Source of the DNA: CAWBLP01 sp963721065
GTDB taxonomy: Bacteria; Pseudomonadota; Alphaproteobacteria; Acetobacterales; Acetobacteraceae
Direction of reading: 5' to 3'
Assembly: GCA_963721065.1 (NCBI GenBank)
Contig: CAVRHO010000009.1
Coordinates: 310,001 to 374,000 of the forward strand
Length of the DNA stretch: 64,000 nucleotides
Shown here: one piece after another, positions 36,995 to 46,339 of the stretch
Numbering within the stretch: position 1 is the stretch's first letter
Layout of the letters: every line of letters begins with the position of its first letter
Made by a program: the position numbers and the translations under genes
Notes under the pieces: generated by a model
What the model saw: the letters and a program-made list of their open reading frames with translations, nothing else
What the model was told of the DNA's origin: nothing
Databases searched by the model: none

Positions 36995-37356
36995 GATGCA
37001 CCTCGCACTATGCCGAAGTCGAAAGCACCGGCCGTCTGACTGCGCCACAAACGCGCAGGACAACACCCAACATTATTGATTTCAGTGCCGGAATTGCAAC
37101 CCGAAACAGGGGCACCGGCAGACCACCGCGGCGCGGTCGCGGCATCCGGTCCGCTGCTGACCGGATGCCGCGCCGGAAGCTACCTCATACCGGCCCGCGC
37201 AATCACTGACACTCGACCGCTGGCCCAACCGTCATGACGGGCGCGGGCCCACCACCCACGACTTCTGATGGCAACAGCCAAAGCCGTGGATGGCCGGCCT
37301 TCGCCGGCGATGACGCTGAACGCCCACCCGTGTGTCGAACGATGTGCGGGTTGGTA
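36995..37356. other. Intergenic region with one dispersed inverted-repeat element
   Basis: There is no gene. The element at 37229-37315 is described separately. The rest is unremarkable GC-rich sequence, slightly AT-richer around 37045-37090. Confidence 0.5.
37229..37315. repeat. Dispersed inverted-repeat element
   Basis: Left part accgtcatgacgggcgcggg, spacer ...tctgatggcaacagccaaag, right part ccgtggatggccggccttcg ccggcgatgacg. Spacer and right arm match the perfect element at 11084-11198 and the degenerate one at 23261-23331. Confidence 0.6.
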
Positions 37357-38271
37357 TCAGACCGGGTCCCATGCATACACGTCGCGGGTGCGCTCCAGCG
37401 GCGTGAACGCCTTCTGCACCGCCGGCAGCCAGTGTTCGGCAAGTGTCTCCGGTGTCCAGCCGTCGGTCCGCGCCATGATGCGGATCGGCCGCGGCTGGTT
37501 GTAGAGGTACACCTCATTGCCGCGCACACCGAAGATCTGGCCCGACACCTCGGCCGCCGCATCGGTGCCCAGGAAGGCGATCAGTTGCGCGATGTGGTCC
37601 GGCCGGGTCTTGGCCGCACGCGCCTGCAACTGCTCCTCGCTCTGCCCCGGAACCGTCTCGATCATGCGGCTGAACGCATGCGGCCCGATGCAGTTGGACC
37701 GGATGTGGTAACGCTGCATGTCCATCGCGATGTTACGCGACAGGCCGGCAATCCCCAGCTTGGCGGCGCCGTAGTTGGTCTGCCCCACGCTGCCGATCAG
37801 GCCGGAGGTGGAGGTGATGTGCACGAAGCACCCGCTCTCCTGCTTGCGGAAATGGGCCACCGCGGCGCGGCTGACATAGAACGCACCGTACAGGTGCACC
37901 TTGATCACCGCGTCCCACTCTTCCGGCGACATGTAGTGGAACATGCGGTCGCGCAGGATGCCCGCGTTGTTCACCACCATGTCGATGCGGCCGAAATTGT
38001 CGATCGCGGTCTGCACGATCTTCTGCGCGTTGTCCCATTCGGCGACGCTGTCGGTGTTGGCCACGGCGCGGCCCTGGCCGTTGGCCTGGGTGATCTCGGC
38101 CACCACCTGCTGCGCCGGGCCGACGTCATGTCCCTCGCCGGTAACGGCGGCGCCGACGTCGTTCACCACCACCTTGGCGCCATTGGCGGCCAGGCAGATC
38201 GCGGTGGCCCGGCCGATCCCGCGGCCCGCCCCGGTGACGACCGCGACCTTGCCGTCAAGCATTCCAGCCAT
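37357..38271 (-). CDS. Short-chain dehydrogenase (MFE-2/FabG-like) with C-terminal extension
   Basis: The 304-aa SDR has TGAGRGIG (about 12-19), NNAGILRDRMF, and the catalytic Ser/Tyr/Lys set (TSGLIGS...NYGAAKLGIAG). Helix motifs are like the dehydrogenase domain of peroxisomal multifunctional enzyme 2 (NDVGA, RAVAN). After the Rossmann fold come about 55 residues (EVYLYNQPRPIRIMARTDGW and PETLAEHWLPAVQKAFTPLE) typical of bacterial MFE-2-like SDRs linked to acyl-CoA metabolism. The start at 38271 is 9 bases from AGGAGG; an ATG 6 bases earlier sits too close to it. The substrate is unknown. Confidence 0.88.
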   Translation of the reverse strand: MAGMLDGKVAVVTGAGRGIGRATAICLAANGAKVVVNDVGAAVTGEGHDVGPAQQVVAEITQANGQGRAVANTDSVAEWDNAQKIVQTAIDNFGRIDMVVNNAGILRDRMFHYMSPEEWDAVIKVHLYGAFYVSRAAVAHFRKQESGCFVHITSTSGLIGSVGQTNYGAAKLGIAGLSRNIAMDMQRYHIRSNCIGPHAFSRMIETVPGQSEEQLQARAAKTRPDHIAQLIAFLGTDAAAEVSGQIFGVRGNEVYLYNQPRPIRIMARTDGWTPETLAEHWLPAVQKAFTPLERTRDVYAWDPV

Positions 38272-38482
38272 TCGCATTTCCTCCTCGTTGATCAGGATGC
38301 GACCAGAATGCGCCGCCTGGGCCGCCGTGTCATCCTCCCCACCCGCACACGAGCGGCCGCCAGGCTGATCACAACGCCCTCGTCTCGGTAACGGAACCAC
38401 TCCGGCGGCCCGGTTCTTCGTCGCGCCGGCTGATACCGTGCCAGCCGGTGCGGCGTTCGACAGGCCTGCGCTCCACTGCGGC

Positions 38483-40312
38483 TCAGCGCGTGTAAACCTG
38501 CACGCTGCGCGCCACCTCGTCGGCGATATGCTCCTTGGTGATCACGCCCACCACCTTGTCGGCCCTTGGCCGGCCGCGACCGGTCACCACGATGCCCATT
38601 GCCGCGTTGCGCCGCCACAGCCGGGCGATGACGTCGAACACCGCCGACTCGGTACGGACGATCGTGTAGTTTCGCTGTGCCAACTGGCCGAGCGTAACCT
38701 GGCCGGGCGTGCCGATCGTCTCACGCAGGCCGGCGTTGACCCGCAACACCCCGACGATCCGGTTGCCCTGGCGCACCACGACGTGAAGCAGGCCGTCACG
38801 CTCGCCGTAGTGCTGCATGAAATCACCGAAGCTGGTTGCCCCGCTTTCCAGCAGGAAGGCCCGGTCCATCGCCTCCCGCGCCGGGCGCACCAGGAACAGG
38901 TTGGCGTGCAGCGCCTTCGGGATGGAATGGCCGCGGCGGGCGAGTTTCATCGTGTAGATGTTCTCGCGCGACAGCATGCGCCGGATGCCCAGCGCGACGG
39001 CGACCGCCAGCACCATCGGCAGCACGATGTCGTAGTCGCGGGTCATTTCGAACACCATGGCCACCGCGGTCATCGCCGCGCCGGTGGCGCTGCCCACCAT
39101 GCTGCCCATGCCCACCATGGCGAACGCAGGGACGCTGATGGGCAGGCCGGGAAACAGCATGTCGATCAGTCCGCCAAACGCACCGCCCAGCGTCGCACCC
39201 ATGAACAGCGACGGGGAAAAGATGCCGCCGGAGGACCCCGATCCCAGGCTCGCCGTGGTGGCGAACAGCTTGCAGACGTAAAGCACCAGCAGGAACCAGC
39301 CGACATCCAGTTGGTCGGCCAGTGTCGCCTGGATGGTGGCGTAGCCGACGCCCTGCACGTAGTAGTGGCCCGCCCAGTGCATCAGTGCATAGATCAGCAC
39401 CCCGACCAGCAGCATCCCGGCGGCGTGGCGCAGATAGGAGCCGGGGATGCGGGCGAACTGATCCTCCATCCACTGCAGCCCGCGCACGAACACCGCCGCG
39501 GCGACGCCGATCATCAGGCCGAGCACGACGTAGAGCAGCAGGATCGCGGCGCTCTTCGGCTCCGGCGGCAGTGGGGCCAGGTTGCTCGGCACATCGAAGG
39601 CCGGCAGCGCGCCGAAGAACAGCCGGCCGATGAAGGTGGCCGTCCCGGTGGCGATCGCCACGGGCATGAAGGTGTTCACACTGATTTCCGGCATCATCAG
39701 CTCGGTGGCGAACAGCACCCCGCCGATCGGCGTGTTGAAGGTGGCCGCGATGCCCGCCCCGGCCCCGGCCGCCACCAGGATCACGCGCTGGCCCAGCGCC
39801 ATCGGCAGCACCTGGCCGAAGGTGGACCCCAGCGCAGAGCCGATCTGGATGATCGGCCCTTCCCGCCCGATCGCCGCACCGCTGCCGATCGCCAGCGCCG
39901 ATGCCAGCGACTTCGCCACCGCCACGATCGGCCGGATGATGCCGCGCTGGTAGTAGATCGCGTCCATCACCTCCGGCACGCCGTGGCCGCGCGCCTCCGG
40001 GGCGAAGGTGTTGACGATGAAGGTCACGCCGATCCCGCCGACCACCGGCACCAGGATCACCAGCGCGCCCCACGGCGATGGCGGCGTGAACAGGCTGGTG
40101 TCGTAGTCGAACGAGACCTGCCCGAGGAACATCACGTTGTGCACGAAGCCGATCAGCGCGCGGAACACCACGGCACCCAGCCCGGTGACCACACCGACCG
40201 CCAGCGCCAGGAAGCAGACCAGCACCAGTGGCATTGGGCGATGGTCACGCACCGGCGAGGGCGTGGGATTGGCCCTCTGGACGGTTTCGGCTGCCACGAA
40301 CGCTTCGTTCAT
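38483..40312 (-). CDS. ClC-family chloride channel/antiporter with CBS domains
   Basis: The 609-aa membrane protein has the ClC anion-pathway motifs GHGVP (109-113, a variant of GSGIP), GREGP with the gating glutamate E151, and GSSGGIFSPSLF. The internal 'proton' glutamate E204 is in FATELMM. Having both glutamates suggests a Cl-/H+ exchanger rather than a passive channel. The cytoplasmic C-terminal 140 residues form a pair of CBS domains (VVRQGNRIVGVLRVNAG, MGIVVTGRGRPRADKVVGVI) that may bind nucleotides. The protein would act in ion homeostasis or acid resistance. Confidence 0.93.
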   Translation of the reverse strand: MNEAFVAAETVQRANPTPSPVRDHRPMPLVLVCFLALAVGVVTGLGAVVFRALIGFVHNVMFLGQVSFDYDTSLFTPPSPWGALVILVPVVGGIGVTFIVNTFAPEARGHGVPEVMDAIYYQRGIIRPIVAVAKSLASALAIGSGAAIGREGPIIQIGSALGSTFGQVLPMALGQRVILVAAGAGAGIAATFNTPIGGVLFATELMMPEISVNTFMPVAIATGTATFIGRLFFGALPAFDVPSNLAPLPPEPKSAAILLLYVVLGLMIGVAAAVFVRGLQWMEDQFARIPGSYLRHAAGMLLVGVLIYALMHWAGHYYVQGVGYATIQATLADQLDVGWFLLVLYVCKLFATTASLGSGSSGGIFSPSLFMGATLGGAFGGLIDMLFPGLPISVPAFAMVGMGSMVGSATGAAMTAVAMVFEMTRDYDIVLPMVLAVAVALGIRRMLSRENIYTMKLARRGHSIPKALHANLFLVRPAREAMDRAFLLESGATSFGDFMQHYGERDGLLHVVVRQGNRIVGVLRVNAGLRETIGTPGQVTLGQLAQRNYTIVRTESAVFDVIARLWRRNAAMGIVVTGRGRPRADKVVGVITKEHIADEVARSVQVYTR

Positions 40313-40577
40313 CTCCGCTCCAGTCCGGTTCGCTGCTGCCGGTCCGGTGGCGGCCAGGCCGCCGGGCCCGTTCCGGAGGCCGGGTCCGGTCGTGGCGGCG
40401 TCCCGGTGCCGGCGCTGCGTGTCGGCTCTCGCGTCACCCCTGGGCCGGGCTGCGGCGGCCGGGGCCCCGACACGGCCGAATGCCGGCGAAGATTACACCA
40501 CCGTCACGCGGCAGATGAACTCGATGTCATGATGAAGGTCAATGTTTGCAAGAACAAATTGACCCGGCGCGGCCGCG

Positions 40578-42467
40578 CTACCCCCCGCCGAGCAGCACGG
40601 CGACCTGGTAGGTGACGAAGGCAGCCACATAGGCGAGCGCCATCATGTAGCCGAACATGAACAGCGTCCAAGCCCGGCTGTTCGTCTCCCGCCGCACGGT
40701 CGCCAGGGTGGAGGCGCATTGCGGGGCAAAGATGTACCAGGCCAGCAGCGCCAGCGCCGTGGCCAGGCTCCACTTGCCCGCCAGCGTGCTGCCCAGGCTG
40801 GTGGCCGTCTTCGGCCCGTCCTGGATCGAATAGACCGTGCCCAGCGACGCCACCGCGACTTCCCGCGCCGCCATGCCCGGAACCAGGGCGACGTCGATCT
40901 GCCAGTTGAACCCGACCGGCGCCAGGACCGGCTCCATCAGGTGGCCGATGCGGGCGGCGAAGCTGTAGTTGATGGCCGGCTGCGTCGCGTTGGGTGGCGG
41001 CAGCGGCACCGAGGCCAGGAACCAGATCACCACCATCATGCTGGCGATCGTCGTGCCGGCGCGGCGCAGGAAGATGCGCGCCCGCTGCAGCAGGCCCAGC
41101 GCGATGCTGCGCGGCCGCGGCAGCTTGTAGTCCGGCAGTTCCAGCATGAACGGCTCGGGCGGGGTCTTCCGCCACAGCAGCCGCTTGAACACGAACGACA
41201 TGCCCAGCGCCGAGACGATGCCGGCTGCATACAGCCCGAACATCACCAGGCCCTGCAGGCTGAGCCCGCCGAACACCGCGCGGGCCGGGATGAAGGCGCC
41301 GATGATCAGCGTATAGACCGGGATGCGCGCCGAACACGTCATCAGCGGCGCCACCATGATGGTGGCCAGCCGGTCGCGCTTACTGTCGATCACCCGCGTG
41401 GCCATGATCCCCGGGATGGCGCAGGCGAAGCTGGACAGCAGCGGAATGAACGCGCGCCCGTGCAGGCCGGCGCCGCCCATGATCCGGTCCATCAGGAACG
41501 CGGCGCGCGCCATGTAGCCGAAGTCTTCCAGCAGCAGGATGAACAGGAACAGGATCAGGATCTGCGGCAGGAACACGATCACGCTGCCCACGCCGCCGAT
41601 CACGCCGTCGCGGATGAAGCTGCTCAGCAGGCCGGGCGGCAGCCAGGCGGCGGCCAGGTTGCCCAGCACGTCGAACCCGGCAGTGATGGCGTTCATCAGC
41701 GGCTGCGCCCAGACGAACACCGCCTGGAACATCAGGAACAGGATCGCCAGCAGCACGACCAGCCCCGCCACCGGATGCAGCAGCACCGCATCGAGCCGAG
41801 CGCTGAGCGTGTCCGGGCGGCCGGGCGTGGTGACGGCGGTGGCCAGGATGCGGTCGGCCTCCCGCTGCAGGGCGCGCAGCTCCCCGGCGCTGGGGGCAAC
41901 CCAGGCGGCGGTGGCCGGCGGCGTGACCGCGGGCTGGTCCAGGCCGGCGTCGATCGCGGCGAGCAGCCTGTCGGTGCCGCCGCGCCGCACCGCCACCGAG
42001 GAGACCACCGGCACGCCCACCGCGGCCGAGAGCTGTGCCTCGTCGATGGAGATGCCGCGGTGGCGGGCGATGTCCGCCATGTTCAGCACCAGCAGCATCG
42101 GCCGGCCGAGGCGCTTCAGTTCCAGCGCCAGGCGCAGGCCGACCCGCGGGCTGACGGCGCTGACCACGCACAGCAGCAGGTCGGGCGGCGCCTCCCCGGC
42201 CAGGCGCCCCATCACGGCGTCGCGGGTGATCACCTCATCAGGGCTGCGGGCACGCAGGGAATAGGTGCCGGGCAGGTCCACCACGCGGGTGAGCCGGCCG
42301 GCCGGCGTGGTCAGCGGGCCTTCCTTCCGCTCCACCGTCACGCCCGGATAATTGGCCACCTTCTGCCGCTTGCCGGTCAGCACATTGAACAGTGCCGTCT
42401 TGCCGCAGTTGGGATTGCCGACGAGCGCCAGCCGCACGGCGCGCTGGCTGGTCGTGATCTGGTCCAC
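40578..42467 (-). CDS. feoB: Ferrous iron transporter FeoB
   Basis: Inner-membrane Fe(II) uptake protein with an N-terminal G domain. G1 is GNPNCGKT (17-24), G2 is in YPGVTVERKEG, G3 is DLPGTYSL and G4 is LNMAD. After the helical insertion come the two gate/nucleoside-recognition membrane halves (ISSFACAIPGIMATRVI and similar runs, with MTCSARIPVYTLIIGAF). At 629 aa it is shorter than E. coli FeoB (773 aa), mostly at the C-terminus. It starts 6 bases after the feoA stop, so they form one operon; a separate feoC is not seen. Confidence 0.95.
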   Translation of the reverse strand: MDQITTSQRAVRLALVGNPNCGKTALFNVLTGKRQKVANYPGVTVERKEGPLTTPAGRLTRVVDLPGTYSLRARSPDEVITRDAVMGRLAGEAPPDLLLCVVSAVSPRVGLRLALELKRLGRPMLLVLNMADIARHRGISIDEAQLSAAVGVPVVSSVAVRRGGTDRLLAAIDAGLDQPAVTPPATAAWVAPSAGELRALQREADRILATAVTTPGRPDTLSARLDAVLLHPVAGLVVLLAILFLMFQAVFVWAQPLMNAITAGFDVLGNLAAAWLPPGLLSSFIRDGVIGGVGSVIVFLPQILILFLFILLLEDFGYMARAAFLMDRIMGGAGLHGRAFIPLLSSFACAIPGIMATRVIDSKRDRLATIMVAPLMTCSARIPVYTLIIGAFIPARAVFGGLSLQGLVMFGLYAAGIVSALGMSFVFKRLLWRKTPPEPFMLELPDYKLPRPRSIALGLLQRARIFLRRAGTTIASMMVVIWFLASVPLPPPNATQPAINYSFAARIGHLMEPVLAPVGFNWQIDVALVPGMAAREVAVASLGTVYSIQDGPKTATSLGSTLAGKWSLATALALLAWYIFAPQCASTLATVRRETNSRAWTLFMFGYMMALAYVAAFVTYQVAVLLGGG

Positions 42468-42473
42468 AGGCGA

Positions 42474-42755
42474 TCAGTCGTGGGCGGCGACGAGTATCGC
42501 GTGTGCCTCGCGCCGGCGCAGCGCCACCATGGCGCCGTCCACCAGCACGGCGATCGGGTCGGCCCGGAACAGGCCCTGGTGGCGGAGTTCCACCGCGGCG
42601 CCTTCGACGAAGCCCATCTCCACCAGGCGCCGCTCCAGCTCCTCGGCACCCAGCGGGCTGTCGGTGTGGGTGGCGGCGAGGGCGACGATGCGGCCGCGGA
42701 AGCGTCGGGCGGCGTCACCGAGGCGGCACGGCGGCTTGGTTGCGGTGGACTGCAT
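42474..42755 (-). CDS. feoA: FeoA SH3-like ferrous iron transport protein
   Basis: The 93-aa cytosolic partner of FeoB has an SH3-like beta fold (GRIVALAATHTDSPLGAEEL, RRLVEMGFVEGAAVELRHQG, DPIAVLVDGAMVALRRREA). Adjacent FeoB and length support the call. A candidate Fur box lies 67-81 bases upstream (42822-42836), consistent with iron control. Confidence 0.93.
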   Translation of the reverse strand: MQSTATKPPCRLGDAARRFRGRIVALAATHTDSPLGAEELERRLVEMGFVEGAAVELRHQGLFRADPIAVLVDGAMVALRRREAHAILVAAHD

Positions 42756-42821
42756 GGGCAGGGTCTCGCGTGAACGCGGTTGGCACAGGCCAGGCGCTGT
42801 GCGTCGGCAGCAGGGAGATAC

Positions 42822-42836
42822 TGCGAATCGCTCGCA
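42822..42836. promoter_or_regulatory. Candidate Fur-type operator upstream of feoAB
   Basis: The 15-base palindrome TGCGA-ATCGC-TCGCA (followed by ATTGCAA) resembles alphaproteobacterial Fur boxes and is positioned 67-81 bases before feoA, where a promoter operator is expected. It was identified by eye, without matrix scoring. Confidence 0.45.
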
Positions 42837-42887
42837 ATTGCAAGGTGAAGTGCAGGCGCCACCCAGTGGTCGTCCGCGGGTGAGCGG

Positions 42888-43349
42888 TCAGCCCGGGGGT
42901 GGCGGGGACGGGTCGCGCCAGTCCTCCTCCGGCGTCCAGTCCACCAGGATCCAGACCGCCTCGTCGAAATAGGAGCTGCGCAGGTTCACCGTGACGGCGA
43001 TCGGCACCCCGCGCAGGCGGAAGACATAGCGGAAGGTCACGTCGAACCGGCCGGCTTTGACGCCCTGGAGAAAGCGGCCGAGGAATTCCGGCCGGTTGGT
43101 GCACGGGGCGATGTCGCGGAAGAAGTTGCGCCCCACCACGCTGGCCGGGTCGAAGCCGGCCAGGCGGCCCTCGGTGGCGTTGTACAGCAGGATCGTGCCC
43201 TTGCGATCGACCTTGATGACGCCGAACGGCAGCCGGTCGATCTCCGCTGCCGGCATGGTGGCGAGCGCGTTGCGGACATCGCGGACGCCGTAGGTATCCG
43301 ACCACGTGACGGTCGGGGCCGGTGGAGGTGCCGGTGTCTTGTCCTGCAT
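42888..43349 (-). CDS. PYP-like PAS-domain protein (photoactive yellow protein homologue)
   Basis: The 153-aa protein has one PAS domain (about 24-140) that aligns without gaps over the chromophore region of photoactive yellow protein. Y56, E60 and C83 match PYP Tyr42, Glu46 and the p-coumarate-binding Cys69 with identical spacing. The surrounding LPFGVIKVD..G.ILLYNATEG and VGRNFFRDIAPCT also match. Two PYP pocket residues differ: the Thr50 position is Ala64 and the Arg52 position is Phe66. Without tyrosine ammonia-lyase/coumaroyl ligase in view, chromophore binding is unproven; Cys-containing PAS relatives without chromophore exist. The start at 43349 is weakly supported; a GTG at 43400 would add 17 residues. 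It is divergent from the GH63-like gene. Confidence 0.75.
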   Translation of the reverse strand: MQDKTPAPPPAPTVTWSDTYGVRDVRNALATMPAAEIDRLPFGVIKVDRKGTILLYNATEGRLAGFDPASVVGRNFFRDIAPCTNRPEFLGRFLQGVKAGRFDVTFRYVFRLRGVPIAVTVNLRSSYFDEAVWILVDWTPEEDWRDPSPPPPG

Positions 43350-43609
43350 CGCGATCGCCTGCGCTGGTGTGGGGCGATTGGACAGCAGCGACGTTGACAC
43401 TTGATGAACACCCGTATCGTGGGGCGGCGTCGGGTGCCGGCGAAGGCCGAGGCGTCTTACGATCGGCGACTGTCCGATGCAGACATGTGGATAAGGATCA
43501 GGTCGCGCGCGGCCATCGAATGCCCCGGACAAGCTGACAGTTGACCGGCATCAACCCGCTTGTTCATCTCGAACGTCTCGTCAAATGCACGCAGGTTCGA
43601 GAGAAACCG

Positions 43610-46339
43610 ATGAGCGAAGAGTCCGGGACCAGGAAGCTCACCACCGAAGAAAGGCGCCTCCACGAGGTCAGGCTCGGCGGCGCTCCGTGGCGGCAGTGGG
43701 GCCCGTATCTGAGCGAGCGACAATGGGGAACCGTGCGGGAAGACTACAGCGAGGACGGCAACGCGTGGGACTATTTCAGTCACGACCAATCACGTTCACG
43801 TGCCTATCACTGGGGGGAGGACGGCCTGGCCGGAATCAGCGACGAACACCAGCTTCTGTGCTTTGCCGTCGCCTTGTGGAACGGCCGCGATCCGATCCTG
43901 AAGGAGCGGCTGTTCGGGCTGACCAACAGAGAGGGAAACCACGGGGAGGACGTCAAGGAATACTATTTCTATCTCGATAACACGCCGACCCATTCCTACA
44001 TGAAATATCTCTACAAATATCCGCAACGCGCCTACCCCTATGCCGATCTGGTCGAAACGAACCGCCGCCGCGGCCGGACCGAGCCGGAATACGAATTGCT
44101 GGACACCGGAATCTTCGAGGGGAAGCGGTATTTCGACGTCTTCGTGGAGTACGCAAAGTCCGGGCCGAGCGATATGCTGGTTGAGATCAGCGTGTGCAAT
44201 CGGGGGCCGGAGCCCGCATTGTTGCATGTGCTGCCGACCTTGTGGTTCCGCAACACCTGGACCTGGTGGACCGATCCTCCGAAGCCGTCATTGCACGGGT
44301 CCGGGACGGCCGGCGATGTCTGTACAATTCAGGTAAACCACCAGGATTTCATGGGCTACCGCTTGCAGTGCGACGGTGACCCGGTGCTGCTGTTCACGGA
44401 CAACGAAACCAACAACGAACGGCTGTTCGGGACGCCGAACGCCACGCGCTTCGTGAAGGACGGGATCGGCAACCACCTGATCCTCGGTCGAGAGGACGCC
44501 GTCAATCCGGACATGACCGGAACAAAGGCCTCGGCGCTTTACCGGCTGGATGTACCGGCCGGAGCGATGCGTGTGATTCGCCTGCGGCTGGGCGATGCGA
44601 CGGAGGCGCACCCGTTCGACAGGCGTTTCACCGAGATCTTCGCCCGGCGGCGTCGCGAGGCGGACGAATACTATGGCGCCATCACGCCGCCCGGAATCGA
44701 CGCCGACCGGGCGCGGGTGATGCGTCAGGCGCTGTCCGGGATGCTGTGGAGCAAGCAGTATTTCTTCTATGACACGTTCAAGTGGCTGGAGGAGCATGGC
44801 GTCGATCCGCTGGCGCTCGACCGGCACGGGGGGGTTCGTAACCGTGAATGGTGCCACCTGGTGGCCGACAACGTCATCTCGATGCCCGACAAGTGGGAGT
44901 ATCCGTGGTTCGCGGCCTGGGACCTGGCGTTCCACGCGATCGCCCTGTCAACCGTGGACATCGACTTCGCCAAGGAGCAACTGAACCTGCTGCTGGAACA
45001 GTTGTATCTGCACCCGACGGGACAGGTTCCAGCGTATGAGTGGAATTTCAGCGACGTCAATCCGCCCGTCCAGGCCTGGGCGGCCATCTTCCTGTACCGC
45101 ACCGAGCAGCAACTGCGCGGCAACAGCGACATCGATTTCCTCAAGCGCGCCTTTGGCAAGCTGACTGCGAATTTCGGCTGGTGGGTCAACCGCAAGGACC
45201 GGTTCGGACGCAGCCTGTTCGAAGGCGGCTTCCTGGGGATGGACAATATCGGCGTGTTCGACCGGAGTTCCCCATTGCCGACCGGCGGCTACCTGGAGCA
45301 GGCCGACGGCACGGGATGGATCGCTCTGTTCTGCCAGAACATGGCCGAGATCGCCTTCGAGCTCGCGGCCTTCGATCCGATCTATGAGGAGCTGGCCAGC
45401 ACCTATGCCCTGGAATTCCTGCTGATCGCCAGGGCGATCAACACGGTCGGCCCGCAGGGTATGTGGGATGAGGAGGACGGCTTCTACTACGACGTGCTGC
45501 GCCTGCCGGACGGCAGTGCACAGCGCCTGAAGGTTCGCTCGATCGTGGGCCTGCTGCCGCTGTGCGCCACGACGGCAATCGAGAAATGGCAGCGTGACCG
45601 GACGCCGAAACTGGTGGGACGCTGGCACGACCGGCTGCGGCGCATGCCGGAACTGCGCAACTGGATTCACGAAACCGGGCCCGGGCATCTGGGTGTCGCG
45701 GACACCGGCATCATCGCGCTTGTCAATGAACAGCGGTTGCGCCGGATCCTGACACGCATGCTGGACGAGAACGAGTTCCTCAGCCCGTACGGCATCCGCT
45801 CGCTGTCCCGTTACCACGCCGACCACCCGTATGTGTTTTCGGTGAACGGGCGGGCGTTCCAGGTGGCCTATCTGCCGGCCGAGTCGGATTCCGGCATGTT
45901 CGGCGGCAACTCCAACTGGCGCGGGCCGGTCTGGGCGCCGATCAACGGGCTGATCATTCGCGCGCTGCTGAACTATTACGCCTATTATGGCGACAGTTTC
46001 AGGATCGAATGCCCGACCGGGTCTGGCAGGCTGATGACGCTGTTCGAAGTTGCGCGTGAAATCGCCGACCGGCTGATCCGCATCTTCCTCCGCGATGCCG
46101 ATGGCCGAAGGCCGGTGTTCGGCGGAAGCCATACGTTCCAGACCGATCCTGACTGGCGCGATCACCTGCTGTTCTATGAATACTTCCACGGCAACAACGG
46201 TGCCGGAATCGGCGCCAGCCATCAGACCGGGTGGACCGGCGCCATCGCGACTCTCATAGACCTCTTCGCCCGGCTCGATCCGACCCATGTACGCGGCGGC
46301 CGGCCGCCACCGGCCGATCTTGGCCGCCGGCGCGCCTGA
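43610..46339 (+). CDS. GH63-like glucosidase
   Basis: A large (909 aa) cytosolic glycoside hydrolase of the MGH1/GH63-like (alpha/alpha)6-barrel type. The N-terminal beta-sandwich region (RLFGLTNREGNHGEDVKEYYFY, LLHVLPTLWFRNTWTW) is followed by the catalytic barrel with WSKQYFFYDTFKWLEEHG, WEYPWFAAWDLAFHA, PAYEWNFSDVNPPVQAWA and SNWRGPVWAPINGLI. The C-terminus DHLLFYEYFHGNNGAGIGAS and HQTGWTGAIATLID is typical. No signal peptide is seen. It may trim glucosyl units of trehalose-like or glucosylglycerate-type compounds; the substrate is inferred only to be an oligoglucoside. The ATG at 43610 follows GAGAAACC. It shares a divergent promoter region with the PYP-like gene. Confidence 0.85.
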   Translation: MSEESGTRKLTTEERRLHEVRLGGAPWRQWGPYLSERQWGTVREDYSEDGNAWDYFSHDQSRSRAYHWGEDGLAGISDEHQLLCFAVALWNGRDPILKERLFGLTNREGNHGEDVKEYYFYLDNTPTHSYMKYLYKYPQRAYPYADLVETNRRRGRTEPEYELLDTGIFEGKRYFDVFVEYAKSGPSDMLVEISVCNRGPEPALLHVLPTLWFRNTWTWWTDPPKPSLHGSGTAGDVCTIQVNHQDFMGYRLQCDGDPVLLFTDNETNNERLFGTPNATRFVKDGIGNHLILGREDAVNPDMTGTKASALYRLDVPAGAMRVIRLRLGDATEAHPFDRRFTEIFARRRREADEYYGAITPPGIDADRARVMRQALSGMLWSKQYFFYDTFKWLEEHGVDPLALDRHGGVRNREWCHLVADNVISMPDKWEYPWFAAWDLAFHAIALSTVDIDFAKEQLNLLLEQLYLHPTGQVPAYEWNFSDVNPPVQAWAAIFLYRTEQQLRGNSDIDFLKRAFGKLTANFGWWVNRKDRFGRSLFEGGFLGMDNIGVFDRSSPLPTGGYLEQADGTGWIALFCQNMAEIAFELAAFDPIYEELASTYALEFLLIARAINTVGPQGMWDEEDGFYYDVLRLPDGSAQRLKVRSIVGLLPLCATTAIEKWQRDRTPKLVGRWHDRLRRMPELRNWIHETGPGHLGVADTGIIALVNEQRLRRILTRMLDENEFLSPYGIRSLSRYHADHPYVFSVNGRAFQVAYLPAESDSGMFGGNSNWRGPVWAPINGLIIRALLNYYAYYGDSFRIECPTGSGRLMTLFEVAREIADRLIRIFLRDADGRRPVFGGSHTFQTDPDWRDHLLFYEYFHGNNGAGIGASHQTGWTGAIATLIDLFARLDPTHVRGGRPPPADLGRRRA

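Noticed and set aside
38438..40615. A plus-strand 700-residue frame opposite the ClC gene
   Set aside because: It is antisense of ClC, which has all its signature motifs.
40719..42773. A long plus-strand open frame opposite feoB
   Set aside because: It is antisense of feoB with Arg/His/Gln-rich composition and no family; FeoB motifs are on the minus strand.
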